64,000 nucleotides of DNA from Cavia porcellus (GCF_034190915.1 NW_026947503.1:19314532-19378531), one strand, 5' to 3'; counted from the first letter of the stretch, positions 1 through 13,000 are shown. The notes: a model not told the origin generated them from the sequence alone. Made by a program: numbers and translations.

Positions 1-3000
1 TCCCAGTAAACTTTAGGCACTTCTGTTACACTAATGAAATGTGAAGGTGTGCATGCATAGCTCCTTCACTCCAGGGCCTAGGTTTCTAGTTCCAAGTCTA
101 GTGCTTTTTCACAATCTTATCACATAAAGGTTTAGAAATGGAAGGCGGCATGCTCATAATGTTTTCTGACTCCCACAGAGTTTCCATCCCCATATTTGGA
201 TGGGGATCTACCAAGACAATGCAGAACTGGACTTACATGGTGAAGCCTATAACATAGCCTCCCAGAATAGATACATCTATTGTGAAGTTCTTAATAGTAG
301 AATAAGTCATACAATTGCATTATCTTCCAAACATCATGCTCCTAGTAATACTAACATTTAATATCATCCTTGGAAGTCAGGTGCAAGGCTGGGCTCCCTG
401 ATGTGTGTACTGATTCTGGCTGGGCAGGTTGTCCAGTGCAGCCCTGAAACCTGGCAGAGGTGAGGAGTTAGGCAGGGCCCAAAGCGCGGCCACAGCCCTC
501 TTTCCATCAGCTCTGGGTGAGACTGAGCTATTTATTTTTTTTTTATCATTTTAAGTAAATTTTTTATGTGACTACATATTGCAAATAACTTGAAATTGAC
601 CATAAACGGCAATGAAAACTAAGAAAGTTGTGAGGAAATATCCCTTCAAAAAATACCACCTGTCTCCCTGACAAGTTGGAAACAATTTCATTTCCTTGAT
701 GTTCAAAAGAAATATTTACCTTTTTATGGAGTGTTGAATTATCTATTTAATCCATCAACTAGCTGATTTTTCTCTTTAATGTAATTAATCCATTCTTCAA
801 TTAAGTTTGATAAACCTATTCTGATACTGGATTGATCCAGCCCAAATTGATGCTTAATTTCTATAGTTTCTGTTAATTTTAGAAAACAAATTAATTTCTT
901 TTTCCTTTTATTTATATATAATGTAAATATTGCTTTTAATGGCTTTACTAAAAATGTTTTAATTTATATAGATATTTCCAGCAAATGTATTTTCAAAACA
1001 ATAACTAGAATAGAATATATACATTTCAACCTGCTCAGTAACATTACAATCACACCTTGATTATACATTTTGGTTTGAATAATACTAAATAGTCACTCAC
1101 TGGCTTCTATGTTTCAAAATTAAACCTTATTATAAATTTCATTCAAATTCTGAACTAAAAGTTTTTCAGTTAAATAAACAACTAACCAAGATAACACCAC
1201 CACTGTCTACAAACACCTCACATTAGAATTTTTAATGGTAACAATGCCAATGTGAAGGAAGAGGAAAAAGTGGAAACCATGCATCTCATGGAGATGGCCA
1301 TGGAAACTGCAGGAATACCTTGTTCTCTGAGGTGCTGTCCGACTGGAAATGCTCCCTGGAGAGTGTCATAGTTCAGACGTGGTAATGACTGGTTTTATAA
1401 GGCTCTGCCCCTCCCACACAGCTTTTTTTCTTTTTGATTTGTATACTTTGTGTGATTCAGCATTTTACTCAGAAGGATATCATTAAAATCTAAGGCGGTA
1501 GTTCAAGAAAGCTTTTGGAAAGATGACTTCATCAGAAATTTAAGAATTTAGCAATACCTACATGTGGTTCTCAAAATAGCTAAAATCCACCCCCTCCACA
1601 CACACACCCTCAAATCTTTCTCCCCTCAACTTCCGGTGAATGATGATAATTCCATGCTACTCTTACCTTTGAACAGACCTAACCTGTGGGATTTTTGTGA
1701 CACAAAGATTCAGTGTGTAACCCCTCTTCTCTTTTGAGCATAGACAGACACAAATAATCTATGGATGAGAGAAGGAAGAGAAAGCCACAATTTTTTTGTC
1801 TTACAAATTCTCTATTTTAAACCTTTGCAATTTCTCCAACTCTAATATTCTAAGTAACTCTGAGTTGCACCCTAGTTTCTTGTCACAAGCCACATCCAAA
1901 GAACTTTTCATTTGCTCTTAATTAAACCATAGATGTTATCCTATTTTAAACAGTGACAATCCATTGTATATATTGTTTTATAATTCTGGGCAAATTGTAG
2001 ACCTTAATTGGAAATTATGATCTTGAAAACTTGAGAAAATCTTCAGATTTTTAGACATGGAAAAAGGAATTTGGTAAACAAAAGTAGGTAAACATTATAA
2101 TATAAATCTAAAATGTTCATTTTGTTAGAGCTTGAAGCACATTATAAAGGCAATTTTTTCCTTGATTTTTCTTGAATTGTTTACATTTATGTTTATGTAG
2201 CATGGACCAGGGTGAGGGACAGGGAAGGCACCACGCTCCTCAGCTGGAGTGGTGATCTCTGGATCTGTGTTTGATGAGCTGCAAAAACAATCTTGGTTTC
2301 TATGAGCCCAAGTCTGGGTTCAAGTCCTGTGTGCCCATTGTGGGTTGGCTGTAGTTCACCACAGCAGAGGTTGCTCACCTTGCCAATGTGAGTCTCTGGT
2401 CACAAAGGACTGAGGTATCTTAATTCAAACCCTTTCCTATTGTTAGTAGAACAGTGGGGTGGACATGTTCTTCAGAATCTTCCTGGAAGTCAAAGCCAAA
2501 ATTTATTTGTTTTGTTTTGTTTTTTAGTTGCTAAAAGATGTCAGATTACAAAAATAAAAAGTCGTGCAAGCTCATTCTTATCAATGATCTTCCAACCCCT
2601 TAAAACGCCTCATTAGACCATAGGAAATTTTGAACCACTACTGACGTTTTGTAAGTTTTATCATTGCTTGGTACTCAAATCTGTCATCCAAAGAAGAATC
2701 AACAAATTATTTCTTAGTGACTTCTTTCCCATTTCACCTTAGGTAACCCCAGAACCTCTCTGATGATGACTGTGTGACCAATGTGTTCAACTGTTCTTTT
2801 ACCACACTTTGGTAGCTCAGTAATTTGCTGTCGATCTTGAATGTACCTAGACACCAGTCACCCTTCGCTTAACTCAGCTTTTCAGATTGTGCTGTTCCCC
2901 ACCTTGTCACTTTCCCTCAAGTCATTCTTTTCAAGGGAAATGCCATCCTTCTCCCCACTGATCCAAATCTGTGAGTTTCTGTTTGCACTCCATGGATTCC

Positions 3001-3190
3001 TTGAAGTCCCTTTTGAGTTTTAACTTCCAGTGAACTCCTTCTGTATAGAAATGTGGCTCTTACCCCAGAATTACATATCTATCTCTAAGTAGGTAATATA
3101 CTTGGCTCTCCTTCAGCAGAAAGAACAATGATAAACATTGACTGAAGAAATAAGTAAGATGTTAAACTCGTCTAGAGAGGCCCTCTTGTG
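1..3190. other. AT-rich non-coding DNA, no gene seen
   Basis: I see no conserved exon, RNA gene or clear mobile element here. Short open frames (for example 2193-2378 minus and 2841-3023 plus) have no recognisable domain and are the length expected by chance. Very old repeats could be hidden below what can be recognised by eye. Confidence 0.6.
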
Positions 3191-3194
3191 AGGT

Positions 3195-3310
3195 AGTTAG
3201 GTTTTGAAAGACCTGGTTTAAGTGCTTTTACCACTTACCGTGTAATCTTACATATTTTTCTCAACCTCTGTAAGCTTTAATTTTCTAATAACAGTACACA
3301 ACTTGTACTG
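3195..3310 (+). repeat. MIR SINE fragment (ancient)
   Basis: The order of motifs matches the MIR core: 'gacctggtttaagtgc', then 'accacttaccgtgtaatctt', then 'ctcaacctctgtaagct'. These correspond to the MIR stretch describing a tRNA-derived head followed by the conserved core. It is heavily diverged, as expected for a mammal-wide repeat. Confidence 0.65.
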
Positions 3311-4109
3311 TTGATTTTCTACACAAAATCAGTCTTGTTCTGCAACCAATCTTTCTGCTTCTGTTCAACAATTATCCAGAGATTCCATAAAAAGATGTGA
3401 AATTACATATAAACCTGTTTCTTGGTAACCTGTTATAGGAGAATTGGGGATGGTGGGATGTTCAGGAAAATAGTTTCTGTCCTGATCACATTGAGCATGT
3501 TGGTATTAAAATGTGATACCAGAAGATGCTATAGGCCTGAGATACTAGAATGTGTTACAGTCCTGAATCAGCCACAGAGGAAGGCTGAGAAATATTCAAC
3601 TATGCCAAGCCAGAGCTGTCACGTCAGAGAATTCCTAAGCAAATGTCAGAAACCACTTGATTCCAGTGTTTGCACTTCTCTTTTTCATGTGAGATACTAA
3701 AAAATATCTCTATATTACTTATGCACTGTGAGACACTTTGACTGCTCTGTCACTTGCAGGCAAAAGCACTCCTAAATAACCTAGATTTTTGTGAAGAACC
3801 AATGAGGTAATATTTGTCCAACACTTGATGTTCGGTTCTTCCTGTAGTAAACACCCACCATATTAGCTGGCATAAAGGAGGGTTGCTGGTGGTCAGATTT
3901 GGGAGTTGCTTTTTTACCTGGAGCAAAATGATTTCACAAGTTCAGCATAAGACAAGACTTTCACTTGTGAAAGGAATAGAGAAAGTAGAAAAGATAATAT
4001 AAAATTAATAACCAAATTGACTGCCATCAAGTTAATGGAGGGCAAGAGGAAAGGATTGACAATGTTTGTTAGGCCTTTGAGGAATGGCTCAAGATGATTT
4101 TTTTAAATT
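3311..4109. other. Unrecognised non-coding DNA
   Basis: A 92-codon open frame at 3422-3700 (plus) has no recognisable domain, no splice-site context I can defend and no neighbour that supports it. I do not call it a gene. Nothing else is recognisable. Confidence 0.5.
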
Positions 4110-4378
4110 GTTTTCTTAAGACAATTCTTCTTACGTAGTTCAGGCTGTCTTTAAATCATTACGTAGCCCGGGGGCCTCAAATTCATGATAATTCTCCTTT
4201 CTCAACTCTGCCTCAACTCTACCTAGTAAGTCACTGGAAGGAAAAGCAGAGTCACCACAAAGTGTTCCTTATCACTGTAAAGTAAATACAATCAAGTTTT
4301 CCCAATAGCACTTGCTACACCGCAGGGTAGATTCACGATAATCCTCCTTCCTCAACTCCCAAATGCTGGGATTAAAAT
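4110..4378 (-). repeat. B1-like SINE split by a 110-bp insertion
   Basis: Reading the plus strand, 4130-4210 carries B1-antisense motifs ('gtagttcaggctg', 'acgtagcccggg', 'cctcaaattcatga') and 4331-4378 carries the B1 promoter end ('caaatgctgggatt'). Between them sits a 110-bp segment (4224-4333) that is also present at 4679-4788. The B1 stretch 4181-4210 is repeated at 4331-4360, so the break is bordered by a short duplication of B1 itself. Confidence 0.6.
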
Positions 4379-4678
4379 ATGCTTTACAAAGTGAAAGCTG
4401 TAAAAGAGATGGCCCTAATAATCATAGAAGGAAGAAATAAAATCATCTAATGGTTTCCTGAAATCAGCCTGGAGCCAAGTTGGTATTATAGGAGAGGCAG
4501 AGGAATAAAGGACATGGATCACATCGAGGAGCCTCTGATCACAGAGTTGCTAGCTAATCTGAAGGCGGTCTGCTGCAAACCTTACAGAAGCAAAATAAAA
4601 AGAGTTTTAAAAAGAAAAATGTGGAAATTCCGAAAAGAAAGAACATGAAGAACTTTGCATACGTCACAGTGATCTGCT

Positions 4679-4788
4679 TAGTAAGTCACTGGAAGTAAAA
4701 GCAGAGTCACCACAAAGTGTTCCTTATCACCGTTTAGTAAATACAATCAAGTTTCTGAAAGAGCACTTGCTACACTGCAGGGCAGATT
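4679..4788 (+). repeat. Second copy of the 110-bp segment found inside the B1
   Basis: This matches 4224-4333 closely over 110 bp, starting 'tagtaagtcactggaag' and ending 'gcaggg(c/t)agatt', with about ten differences. It is in direct orientation 455 bp downstream. It is probably the original copy, since the other one interrupts a SINE. Confidence 0.75.
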
Positions 4789-4889
4789 GCTCCATGGGAG
4801 TGGAACAGTGAAGCAGAAACTCTCTTCCTATTTTTAAAGACAATGTCTATGAAATAATTAAAACAACAAAAAAGAAAAGACATAGCATT

Positions 4890-4923
4890 TATATATATAT
4901 ATATATATGTGTATATATATATA
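4890..4923. repeat. (TA)n microsatellite
   Basis: A run of TA dinucleotides broken once by 'tgtg'. Confidence 0.9.
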
Positions 4924-6529
4924 ATGACATCAACTATGTAAATAAAATATGTGCTGAAATACAATGATCTTGTAATCCACAAACAAGCCCTCCACAGCCC
5001 CCAACCTCAAGTCCAAAAATGGGGCAAAACATATTTTTTTTTAAAAAGCAGAGCTGATTTATTTTATCCTGGGCCTAGTGACACAGTGCAGCTGGAGTTT
5101 GCAAAAGCTGTGTGTCTTCCTCAAAACTTTTCAGACTTTTTGTAGAAAACGCAGTTGACAAAGTAATGGGTTATGGGTGTGGATCAGGAAATCTGCTAAT
5201 GAATGAGGAAGACCTTTGTTTCCCTTAGCAGAGGACAGAGAAGTCTAGCAGTAATTAACAATCCTTTGTCAATCTATTTTAGCACTCAAAAACCTATTTT
5301 AGCACCCAGAAATAATGACTCGTACAGAACAGTATGGCGGAGATACAGGTACTTTGGTCATATAACTTAGGCATAACACAAACATAATGAAGCTCTTTTT
5401 GCTAATGTACAACAGATGAGAGAAATGTGTCAAAACTGGGTGGTGATTTTATAGATATTTGTCACTTTTACACTTCAAAAATTTCCCGCATGTTTCCTAA
5501 TAGATATGTTACTTTTAAGATTAAAATATATTATCAAGCGTCTCCTTTGAGCATCTGCTTTGAGTATTTTCCTCCCCAATGAAAATGAATCATTCATAAA
5601 GGAGAAATAATATCATAATGAGGGAAATCGTTTTATAAGTAAAATGCTAGTATTTTAATTTGAGGACTTGCATGCAATGTGCTGCCTCTTTGCTATACTT
5701 GTCAAGTGGTTACTGAGTAGACTGTGTGGCTAACCATTCGGTGGCTCTGTCACTTACTGTGTGGTAATGACCATGACCTTTGCCATGATGGTCTCCAGTA
5801 GTTGAAAGAGGCATTTGGTGCACATTATGTTCAGCACATTTCAATTCATTTGAATTCTCACCACTTTGAATGAACAACGACTTCTACAATTACCCATTTT
5901 ATATGACTTGCGACAGGCATGGAGTATATAAGTCATAAAAATGTATCACCTCTCCAACAGCAGTGAAACTATTAACATTATACAAATCATGATACTGTTA
6001 GTACAAAGGAAGTACGTGAAATTCCATACAATAAGTTTACTTATTTTTTATTTTAAGTTAGAAATATTATTCGTATTTGTTTTTATTTAGTTTAAAATAT
6101 AAAAATATCAAGATTCTTACACCAATTATCTCAAAGATCATGCAAAGCAATTCATTGTGTACAACACTAATTTCTCTCTTTCAGTTTTTCTGCTTTATAC
6201 TGTGGTGTGACTGACAGAAAGTTGGATATACTGTGCTTGGTTGAAAAATATCTTTTTATAAAAACGTACAGGGCAGTTCCTACATTATCTGCAAGTGCAT
6301 TTACAAATACTGCTTATTAAGCATTTAAAAGTTGTTAATGCATAATAAATACAATCAATACTACTTAGCATTATTATTTAATAAGTGGTTTATACTAGAA
6401 GTTTAACTAGCTCTGGTTTTGAGAAGAAGTAGGTCAGGGCTGCCATTTCTATGGTGTAAATTTGGGGATTCCTCGGCTAACACATCATCAATTATGTATT
6501 TCTTAAAATTTCATTATCATACTAAAGAT
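4924..6529. other. AT-rich non-coding DNA
   Basis: No gene, RNA or confidently identified repeat is visible. Small open frames here have no recognisable content. Confidence 0.5.
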
Positions 6530-6990
6530 GTTAATCATTAGCAATAACAGTTAACACGCTAGTAGCTCTGAGAGAACTGTGACTTGTGTCTGAATTCCTG
6601 TAGCAAGGAATTTGGAGGAGAAGGAGTTTCTGGGCGTGAGAAGAGGATAATCGAAAAAATGCGAAGGCTCTGAATGAGTGTGACCTGGGGCACAGAGAGA
6701 AAAGGTCCCAAATCCCAGGGCAACAGAGAGCAAACACTGTTTATTTTAAGATATAGCTTAAGGGTAGCCATTAGTGTGAGACATTTGCACAAGAAACAGT
6801 TTTGTCAGGGAGTGTAACACTCCGGACCAAGTATTTATCCTGTTACCAAGCGATAATCTCAACACAGATGACATGCTGGTAGACTGTGGGAACAAAGACC
6901 CAGTATTCTATGATTCAGCCATTAGGAGTTGTCATGCCAAAAGCATGCCAAGAGAGGTTGAATTTTCAGAGCAGCCACACAATATATTAT
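6530..6990 (-). mobile_element. Possible LTR fragment (unclassified)
   Basis: Read on the minus strand there is a TATA-like 'aggataaatact' near 6840, an 'aataaa' near 6740 and then a pyrimidine-rich U5-like stretch ('tgtttgctctctgttgccc'). That order is typical of an LTR. Terminal TG...CA and a target duplication could not be fixed, so this is only a suggestion. Confidence 0.3.
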
Positions 6991-7997
6991 GAATCATCTG
7001 TTGGAGATACACCAGGTGAAACTGGAGGCTTCCTTGGAGGAGCTAATGGTACAATGTTTGGCTCATGTAGCCTTAACTCCATGTATCACTTAACTCTCCA
7101 TTATCCTTGTAGATCATTTATGGATAACTGAATTATTTATATTAGTTGATTGGAAAATGTTAATTTAGTTTCCCTCTTATTCAGCATGTTACTAGTGCCT
7201 TCTGGCCAATGCTATATGCTAAGGAAAAGTAGTATATTTTAATGTTAAATTTCATAAAATATATTTGGAAAACTAATGTATAAATAAATTAATTAAAATG
7301 AATGTTTAACCATAATTATTAACCTATAATTATGACTGTAGGTTGCATTCCAAATCCAAATGTCAATTATTTTTGTCTTATGTGGAATTCCATATTTTTA
7401 TTAAGGAAAGATAGACTATCAAATCTACTGACTTTTGCCATGAAAATACATATGTTACTGTCACATAGATTTCAGGTTTGGTCTTCTATAAAGTCACTGT
7501 TGAAAATACTTTGATTTCTAGCAAGAAATTTTTAAAGGCAAATTAAATGAATTTACATAGCTTCCCAATCATGATGACTTTATTTAGACTTGTGTAAACA
7601 TAAGAAGGGAGTAGAAACGCTTACTCAGCTCTTTCTCCATTAGTCATAAAACACTGAGTAGGTCATAGGAAGGAAGATGAAAACGTGAATGGGATGTGAG
7701 TTATGGGTGGGGCAATAAAGATTGTGCAACTTTTTCACAGTGTGAAACCATCACCTCCACCTCCTCAGGGACATTTCCCCTTGGCCACCTCAAGACTGCC
7801 CCTCTTTCATCTGCCTAAAGCTGGACACATGATTTCTCCATCATTTTCTAGAACTAGTTTCCTCATCTACTTCTCATCTGTCTACCACTCACCCAAACTA
7901 AAATGAAATCAAAACTAAAATTTTTCACTTTGTAAATCCACTTTATCTTCCATTTATCGAGTCCCACTAATTTTAGCTTGAAATATTATTTGACTAC

Positions 7998-8000
<3 letters not shown>
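6991..8000. other. Unrecognised non-coding DNA
   Basis: AT-rich with a modestly GC-richer stretch at 7690-7880. No gene or confident repeat seen. Confidence 0.5.

Positions 8001-8047
<47 letters not shown>
8001..8047. repeat. (TC)n microsatellite
   Basis: An uninterrupted run of about 23 TC dinucleotides. It produces the spurious Ser-Leu-rich frame on the plus strand and an Arg-Glu frame on the minus strand. Confidence 0.97.
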
Positions 8048-8052
<5 letters not shown>

Positions 8053-8224
8053 TTCTGTCTGTCTAAAGTTATTTCCTTGTCTCTAGTCTGCATTATCTTT
8101 GGCTTAGTCTCCGTGTCTCTAAAGTTTTGCCCATTAATTGATAAATTTGGCCTATTAACAGTACAAGTCTCACCCAGGCATGATTTCTTGAAATTCTTCA
8201 ATACGTCTCATTAAATACAAGATA

Positions 8225-8350
8225 AAGTTTTAATTGAGTTTATATCATTTCATGGGCATATGTGAACTGGCCTCACTCCAGCCACTATGAGTTAAATACT
8301 CAAGTCTTTATCATCATGCCTGGCATACAGTAAGTACTCAAAAATCATTA
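8225..8350 (+). repeat. MIR/L2 3'-end fragment
   Basis: The motif 'tgcctggcatacagtaagtactca' class (8315-8340) is the conserved end shared by MIR and L2. The upstream part is too diverged to tell the two apart. Confidence 0.5.
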
Positions 8351-9468
8351 GCATTAATGGCTACTATTACTTGTACTTAGCAGTGAATACTTAATAATGG
8401 CTACATTAATTACTATTATTACCTTTTATTTCAAAAGTTGTATTCAAGTTCTGCATTTACCTATTTATTTTCCCTGTAAGACTTTTAAAAACAGAAGCTG
8501 TGTGTTTTATGTAAATAGTTCACTAGGCATGCCCCTTTAATGTTTTCTTGAACTAAAAGGAAAACAAATTTTTGCAGCTCAGTTTTGATCCTCCTTAACA
8601 CTACTGAAATTATACCAATGCACAGCCTTCCTGTTTTCCCTCTTTGTTATAACAATAGAAAAATATCTTCCAGAGTAGGGTGTACTGAAGAGTGAGCCCA
8701 AGAAACTGGCTATGAGGCAAATATTGAGAAATAACGCCCAGGGCCTAGGCAACATTGGAGGCAGGTGCTGGATAGCACGCCCTCAGCAAAGGAACAGAAT
8801 CTTGATGGTGGCTGGCTGCAGGAGTCACTAAGGACCCCAGACAGCAGTTGGAAAGTATCTTCTCTACGCAGGGCTTGGGTGAGGCTCCACAAGACATGTG
8901 AGCCTGAGAAGGCTCTAAGAATTGAGCAAGTGTCACAGACTGAGAAAGAAGGCCAAGAAAGATAGAATAAGGAATCACAAAGGAGGAAGGTTCTTCCATT
9001 TTCCTTGGTTTTCTAAGTTTCATGTTGAACACTTGACTACAACCAGAAGTGAATGAAACTTTTAATGGGAAAACATTTTTAAAATGCTGGTGAACATCAG
9101 ATTCCATGTAAGATTATGCAGGATTTCCATGCACAATAGCCTCAGTAAAAGAAATGATGCAAAAGATTTATGTGTTTGACAATGAATTGACAAAGTTAAT
9201 GGAACCATGCAAAGAGCAGAGCACCATAGATTCCCAGCAGGTGAGAACTTGTGATGCCATTTTTCCCCTGTCATGTGGATCTAGATGCTTAACCTATGTC
9301 TTTAAAGATTATGTTTATCTGAAGGTTAAGTCAAAGGAATAAATATCCTCCAAGAAAATTATTTCTCAGTGATTATTGCTATCATTACCTTTCCAATACT
9401 GTTCATCAGAACTGGCCATAAATTGTATTAGTCTCATATCTCAACAACCAGTGCTAAGAACCCCCAGT
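8351..9468. other. Unrecognised non-coding DNA
   Basis: Includes a GC-richer segment (8690-8960) with a 120-codon minus-strand frame at 8745-9107. That frame has no recognisable motif or codon signal, so I do not call a gene. Confidence 0.5.
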
Positions 9469-9581
9469 ACATAGAGAAATGAGAAATAAATCTATAATGT
9501 TGATTCAACAAGGAGTCTAGAAAACTTTCCCTAGTGTTCAAGGTTGTACATCTTATAACCTTGTGACTATTTCTGAAAGTT
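9469..9581 (+). repeat. Low-copy direct repeat, copy 1
   Basis: This 113-bp segment ('acatagagaaatgagaaa...' to '...tttctgaaagtt') recurs at 11185-11298 with roughly a dozen differences. The flanks are unlike each other. It is either a local duplication or a low-copy interspersed repeat I do not recognise. Confidence 0.8.
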
Positions 9582-9634
9582 ATGAATGTTTAATCACTTC
9601 ACAACAGATTTATGTTTGCCTTAATATAAGTACA

Positions 9635-9959
9635 TGTCTTAGTTACTTTTTACTCGTCTCTGAGACAAAATACCTGAAGCCCAAGTTGGGAAAGGAAAGG
9701 TTTATTTCTTACAGTCCACACTCATTTGGCTCCAAGGCAGGTGGGCATGGCTGGGCTGCAGTTCATGGTGGCTGCAAATAGCAAGCAGGAACCAGCAAAG
9801 AGCAAGACACACCTTCTTCCTGCCATTACATGACATTCTGGCTCTACCCCTAGGTGGGTGTAGCACTGACACCATCAATCCAAGCACTAGACAATGAAAC
9901 ATCACAAATGCACAATGCAAACTCATGCGGCCTGGGGGCCACAGACATAAACCATGACA
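9635..9959 (-). mobile_element. Solo LTR, MaLR/ERVL class
   Basis: On the minus strand it starts TG and ends CA. Near its 3' end it has an 'aataaa' followed by a pyrimidine-rich U5, and it ends in the MaLR-like 'agtaactaagaca'. It is 325 bp long and flanked by a perfect 5-bp duplication, GTACA at 9630-9634 and 9960-9964. That is the target duplication of an LTR element, and because no internal sequence remains it is a solo LTR. Confidence 0.88.
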
Positions 9960-9964
9960 GTACA

Positions 9965-12169
9965 TAAATGCCATTTTTAAAAATTTGACAAACTGTAGCA
10001 TTAGAGAGAATCCTTTTGTCATCACATTTCCAATAAAGAGTAGTGATCCTTTCTCTTGCCTTTGTGACTCGTGCTGAAATTACATTGTGTGTTTTTTTTC
10101 TAATATGGTATCATAGTTTTGAAGTAAGATCCTCTTTCTTGCAGTCATATTGATATGGAAAGATACCCTCGTCCCAGAATTTATGCTATTACTACTTAAA
10201 AGATAATAATGCATATGCGTTTCAGCAGTTCTGGGTAAGATTATAAAATAGAACAAATATGAAAAGAATTATACACTATATGTATAAAGCTAAAAGCATT
10301 GTTGTTATAAATGAAATAGTGTAAAGTGTTAGACAAAATGGCTAATCTTAGTAACTATTTGACACTAGTTGCTATTACTATAACAACACTATGGGCAATT
10401 ATCTTCACACTAGTGCTAAACTGAAATTTAATAATAGCTATATTTCTTAGATCTATTCTTTGAACTTCCCATTCTTTACATAATGGTAATCATATGACTT
10501 GTATGGTCCCTTATAACTTATAAACTATTTCTATATACATTATCTTATTTAAATTTTCAATAATTAAAATGAATGACTATTTTATAACCAAGAAAACAGT
10601 CCAAAGTTTTGCCCCATTAGTAATGAATGGTGATGAATTTAATTAAACCCAAATGTGTTAGCTCAACATTCTTGTCACTGACAATAGCTTTCATGGGCTT
10701 TCTAAGTTTGAAAAGTATTTGGCTGTTTCTGTAATTAAGTAGCTATTAGAGCGTCAATTACAGAAGCAGTCACACTCAATGCCTAGTGGGATTAACAAGT
10801 GGCAAGTCCTCAATGAATGTGTTAAATTAGATTTTTCCCCCTGGTGTTTCTACCTCAGACAAGGCCCTGCACATCATCCCGCCACTTCTTATCCCTAGGA
10901 TCTGGTCCAATTGGAGGCTGCCAGAAAGTAGGGATAATTTTGAACCAATATTTCTGTGAACTACATCCACAGGAAAAGAAGAATAGAGTGAAGATAAAGT
11001 TGTAAATAAAGAAGTAGCAATCATTTTTAGATTAGACAGTATGTTTTGAATTTTATGGAAAAGATTATAACCTTTTTATTTTAACCTGTGTTCTGTGACA
11101 CAGATTATGTCTAACAGGAGAATAATACGCCTCAGGACATCAACCCAGTGTCAGAATGTCGGGGTCTTATTTCCCTTAACTGACACATAGAGAAATGAGA
11201 AACAAATCCATAATGTTGATTCAATAAGAAGGCTAGAAAAACTTTCACTAGTGTTCAAGGTTGTACATCTTATAATCTTGTGACTGTTTCTGAAAGTTCC
11301 ATGCATTTCTGGAACAACAAACTTCATCTATTTTGAACTATTGTGTAATATGTTAAACATGATGCTATTTCATTCTCGTTGGTGCAAACTACTTTAATTA
11401 ACTTAAGTAAAGGGTCAGTACTAGGTATTACATATTTTGTTGATTGGGTTTGATAATTAAATTGGGTAAGATTATATTTGATAAGCATCAGGTGTTACCC
11501 TAAGTGTTACCTTTGTAATTTATTTTTACCTTTAAGTAAAGCCACACATAATTTTTCCATTAATGTTGCCTATTACTGAAATCCAATCAGTTTAAAAGTT
11601 CATTTAGCTAATTTAGTATTTGCCTCCTTTTTCCTAAAAATGGTTTATATTGCCTCTTGTTTACATGGTTTTTATGCACTGACTATCCCTATGACATATG
11701 TGATATTTCCCATTCTGCCATATTTCTAACAACAATAACAAAATTATGGCTAGAACAATATATTTGTGTACGTTGTTATGACTGTGTACATGAAGTCACA
11801 GCTGGGCCATAGTGTATGATTGCACTTCGTGTAGATTCTTTTTTGTACCATTATTGTCTTTTCTAAAAAATTTTCTTACTTTGTATATACTTCCACCAAC
11901 TCAGTCCTAATCTCTTCCTACTTGAATAAATCTTATTTTAATATTCTTAAACACTGGAGAAGTTCAAATAGATTTCATTTTCTTCGAATAATCATTTCAC
12001 TAAGAGTTTCTGATCAGCTCCAAAGAATTGACCTTTTGTGTGATTTTAGAATCTAGAGGACATTTTTACCTCATTGTTTGATTCTTTCATTCCTTATCAT
12101 CTTCTTTCTGATTTATTAGCTCACTTTGGTAGGACAAGTCCTTCAGCAGATACTTGGAGAAAAAGCTAT
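9965..12169. other. AT-rich non-coding DNA
   Basis: Contains a weak, possible minus-strand MIR around 10530-10650 and the second copy of the 113-bp repeat at 11185-11298. No gene is visible. Confidence 0.5.
11185..11298 (+). repeat. Low-copy direct repeat, copy 2
   Basis: Near-copy of 9469-9581 in the same orientation, 1.7 kb downstream. It is not followed by the MaLR LTR that lies just downstream of copy 1. Confidence 0.8.
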
Positions 12170-12700
12170 GGAAATAAGTTTTTGAAGATTTAAATATTTG
12201 AAAATGCTTTTTCTCTTCATTCTGCTAAATTGATAGTTTGGTGAATATAAGTCATAAATTAAAGAATGTTTCCATACAAAATTGAAAGTCTTTTCCGTTA
12301 TATTCTTGGCTCTAGTCTTGGTGTCAATACCATCTTAGTTTTTTAAAATCATTTTTTATATGTGTGTTAGTTTTGGACTCTGGAAGCTTGTAGAATTTTG
12401 ATTTCCAGTGTTCTGAAATTTCACAAAGGTATGCCTTATAATGGTAGTACTTTTATCTATTTAACTGACAATCAGTAGACTCTTTTCCTGGAAGCTCTTG
12501 TCCCTAAATTCTGAGAAATTTTCTTGAATCACTGCCTTTTTTCTTTTCATTTATTTTCCCCTCATTTTTTGAACATGCCATTTGATGAGTAGTACAAAAT
12601 ATTGTCAGTAGTTTCTGATGGCTGTAGATTCTTCCCCATTCTATTTTTTCTTCCTACCCTTTCATGAGGCAAATGTAACTCAGAACTTACATTTTTCATC
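12170..12700 (-). repeat. Possible ancient LINE-derived fragment
   Basis: T-rich text such as 'ttctgagaaattttcttgaatcactgcc' class sequence and 'ttgatttccagtgttctgaa' resembles antisense ancient LINE/HAL1-type interspersed sequence. Divergence is too high to be sure. Confidence 0.3.
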
Positions 12701-12829
12701 CCCTAGATTCACTTTTATATTTTCATCACATAAAAATCTGCCTAAATAATGTGCTGTATAGTTTTATCTGTAAGAGAGCTTTATAAATATCAGCCATCAT
12801 CTTGTGCATATGTAAGACAAAAGTAAAAT

Positions 12830-13000
12830 TTGTTAAGGGTCCATCAATACCTTAGGCTTTGCAAGCAATAAGGTCCCTGTACCCACAGCTCATCTGTGTC
12901 CTGCAGTAAGAAAGCAGATATCAACAGGTGTATCTTGTTCCATTACAATATTACTTACAAAAACAAATGGAACTCATTATGCAGTAGTTTTCTAGCTCCT
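12830..13000 (+). repeat. Possible hAT-type DNA transposon fossil
   Basis: The order 'taggctttgcaagcaataag', 'gtccctgt', 'aagaaagcagatatcaacag', 'ttgttcca...attacttacaaaaacaaa' parallels a common mammalian non-autonomous hAT repeat. No terminal inverted repeat could be placed. Confidence 0.45.

Noticed and set aside
3422..3700. 92-codon frame as a possible gene
   Set aside because: No recognisable domain, no promoter or splice context and no conserved neighbour.
8001..8214. Plus- and minus-strand frames across 7978-8214
   Set aside because: Both are produced by the (TC)n microsatellite and have no further domain.
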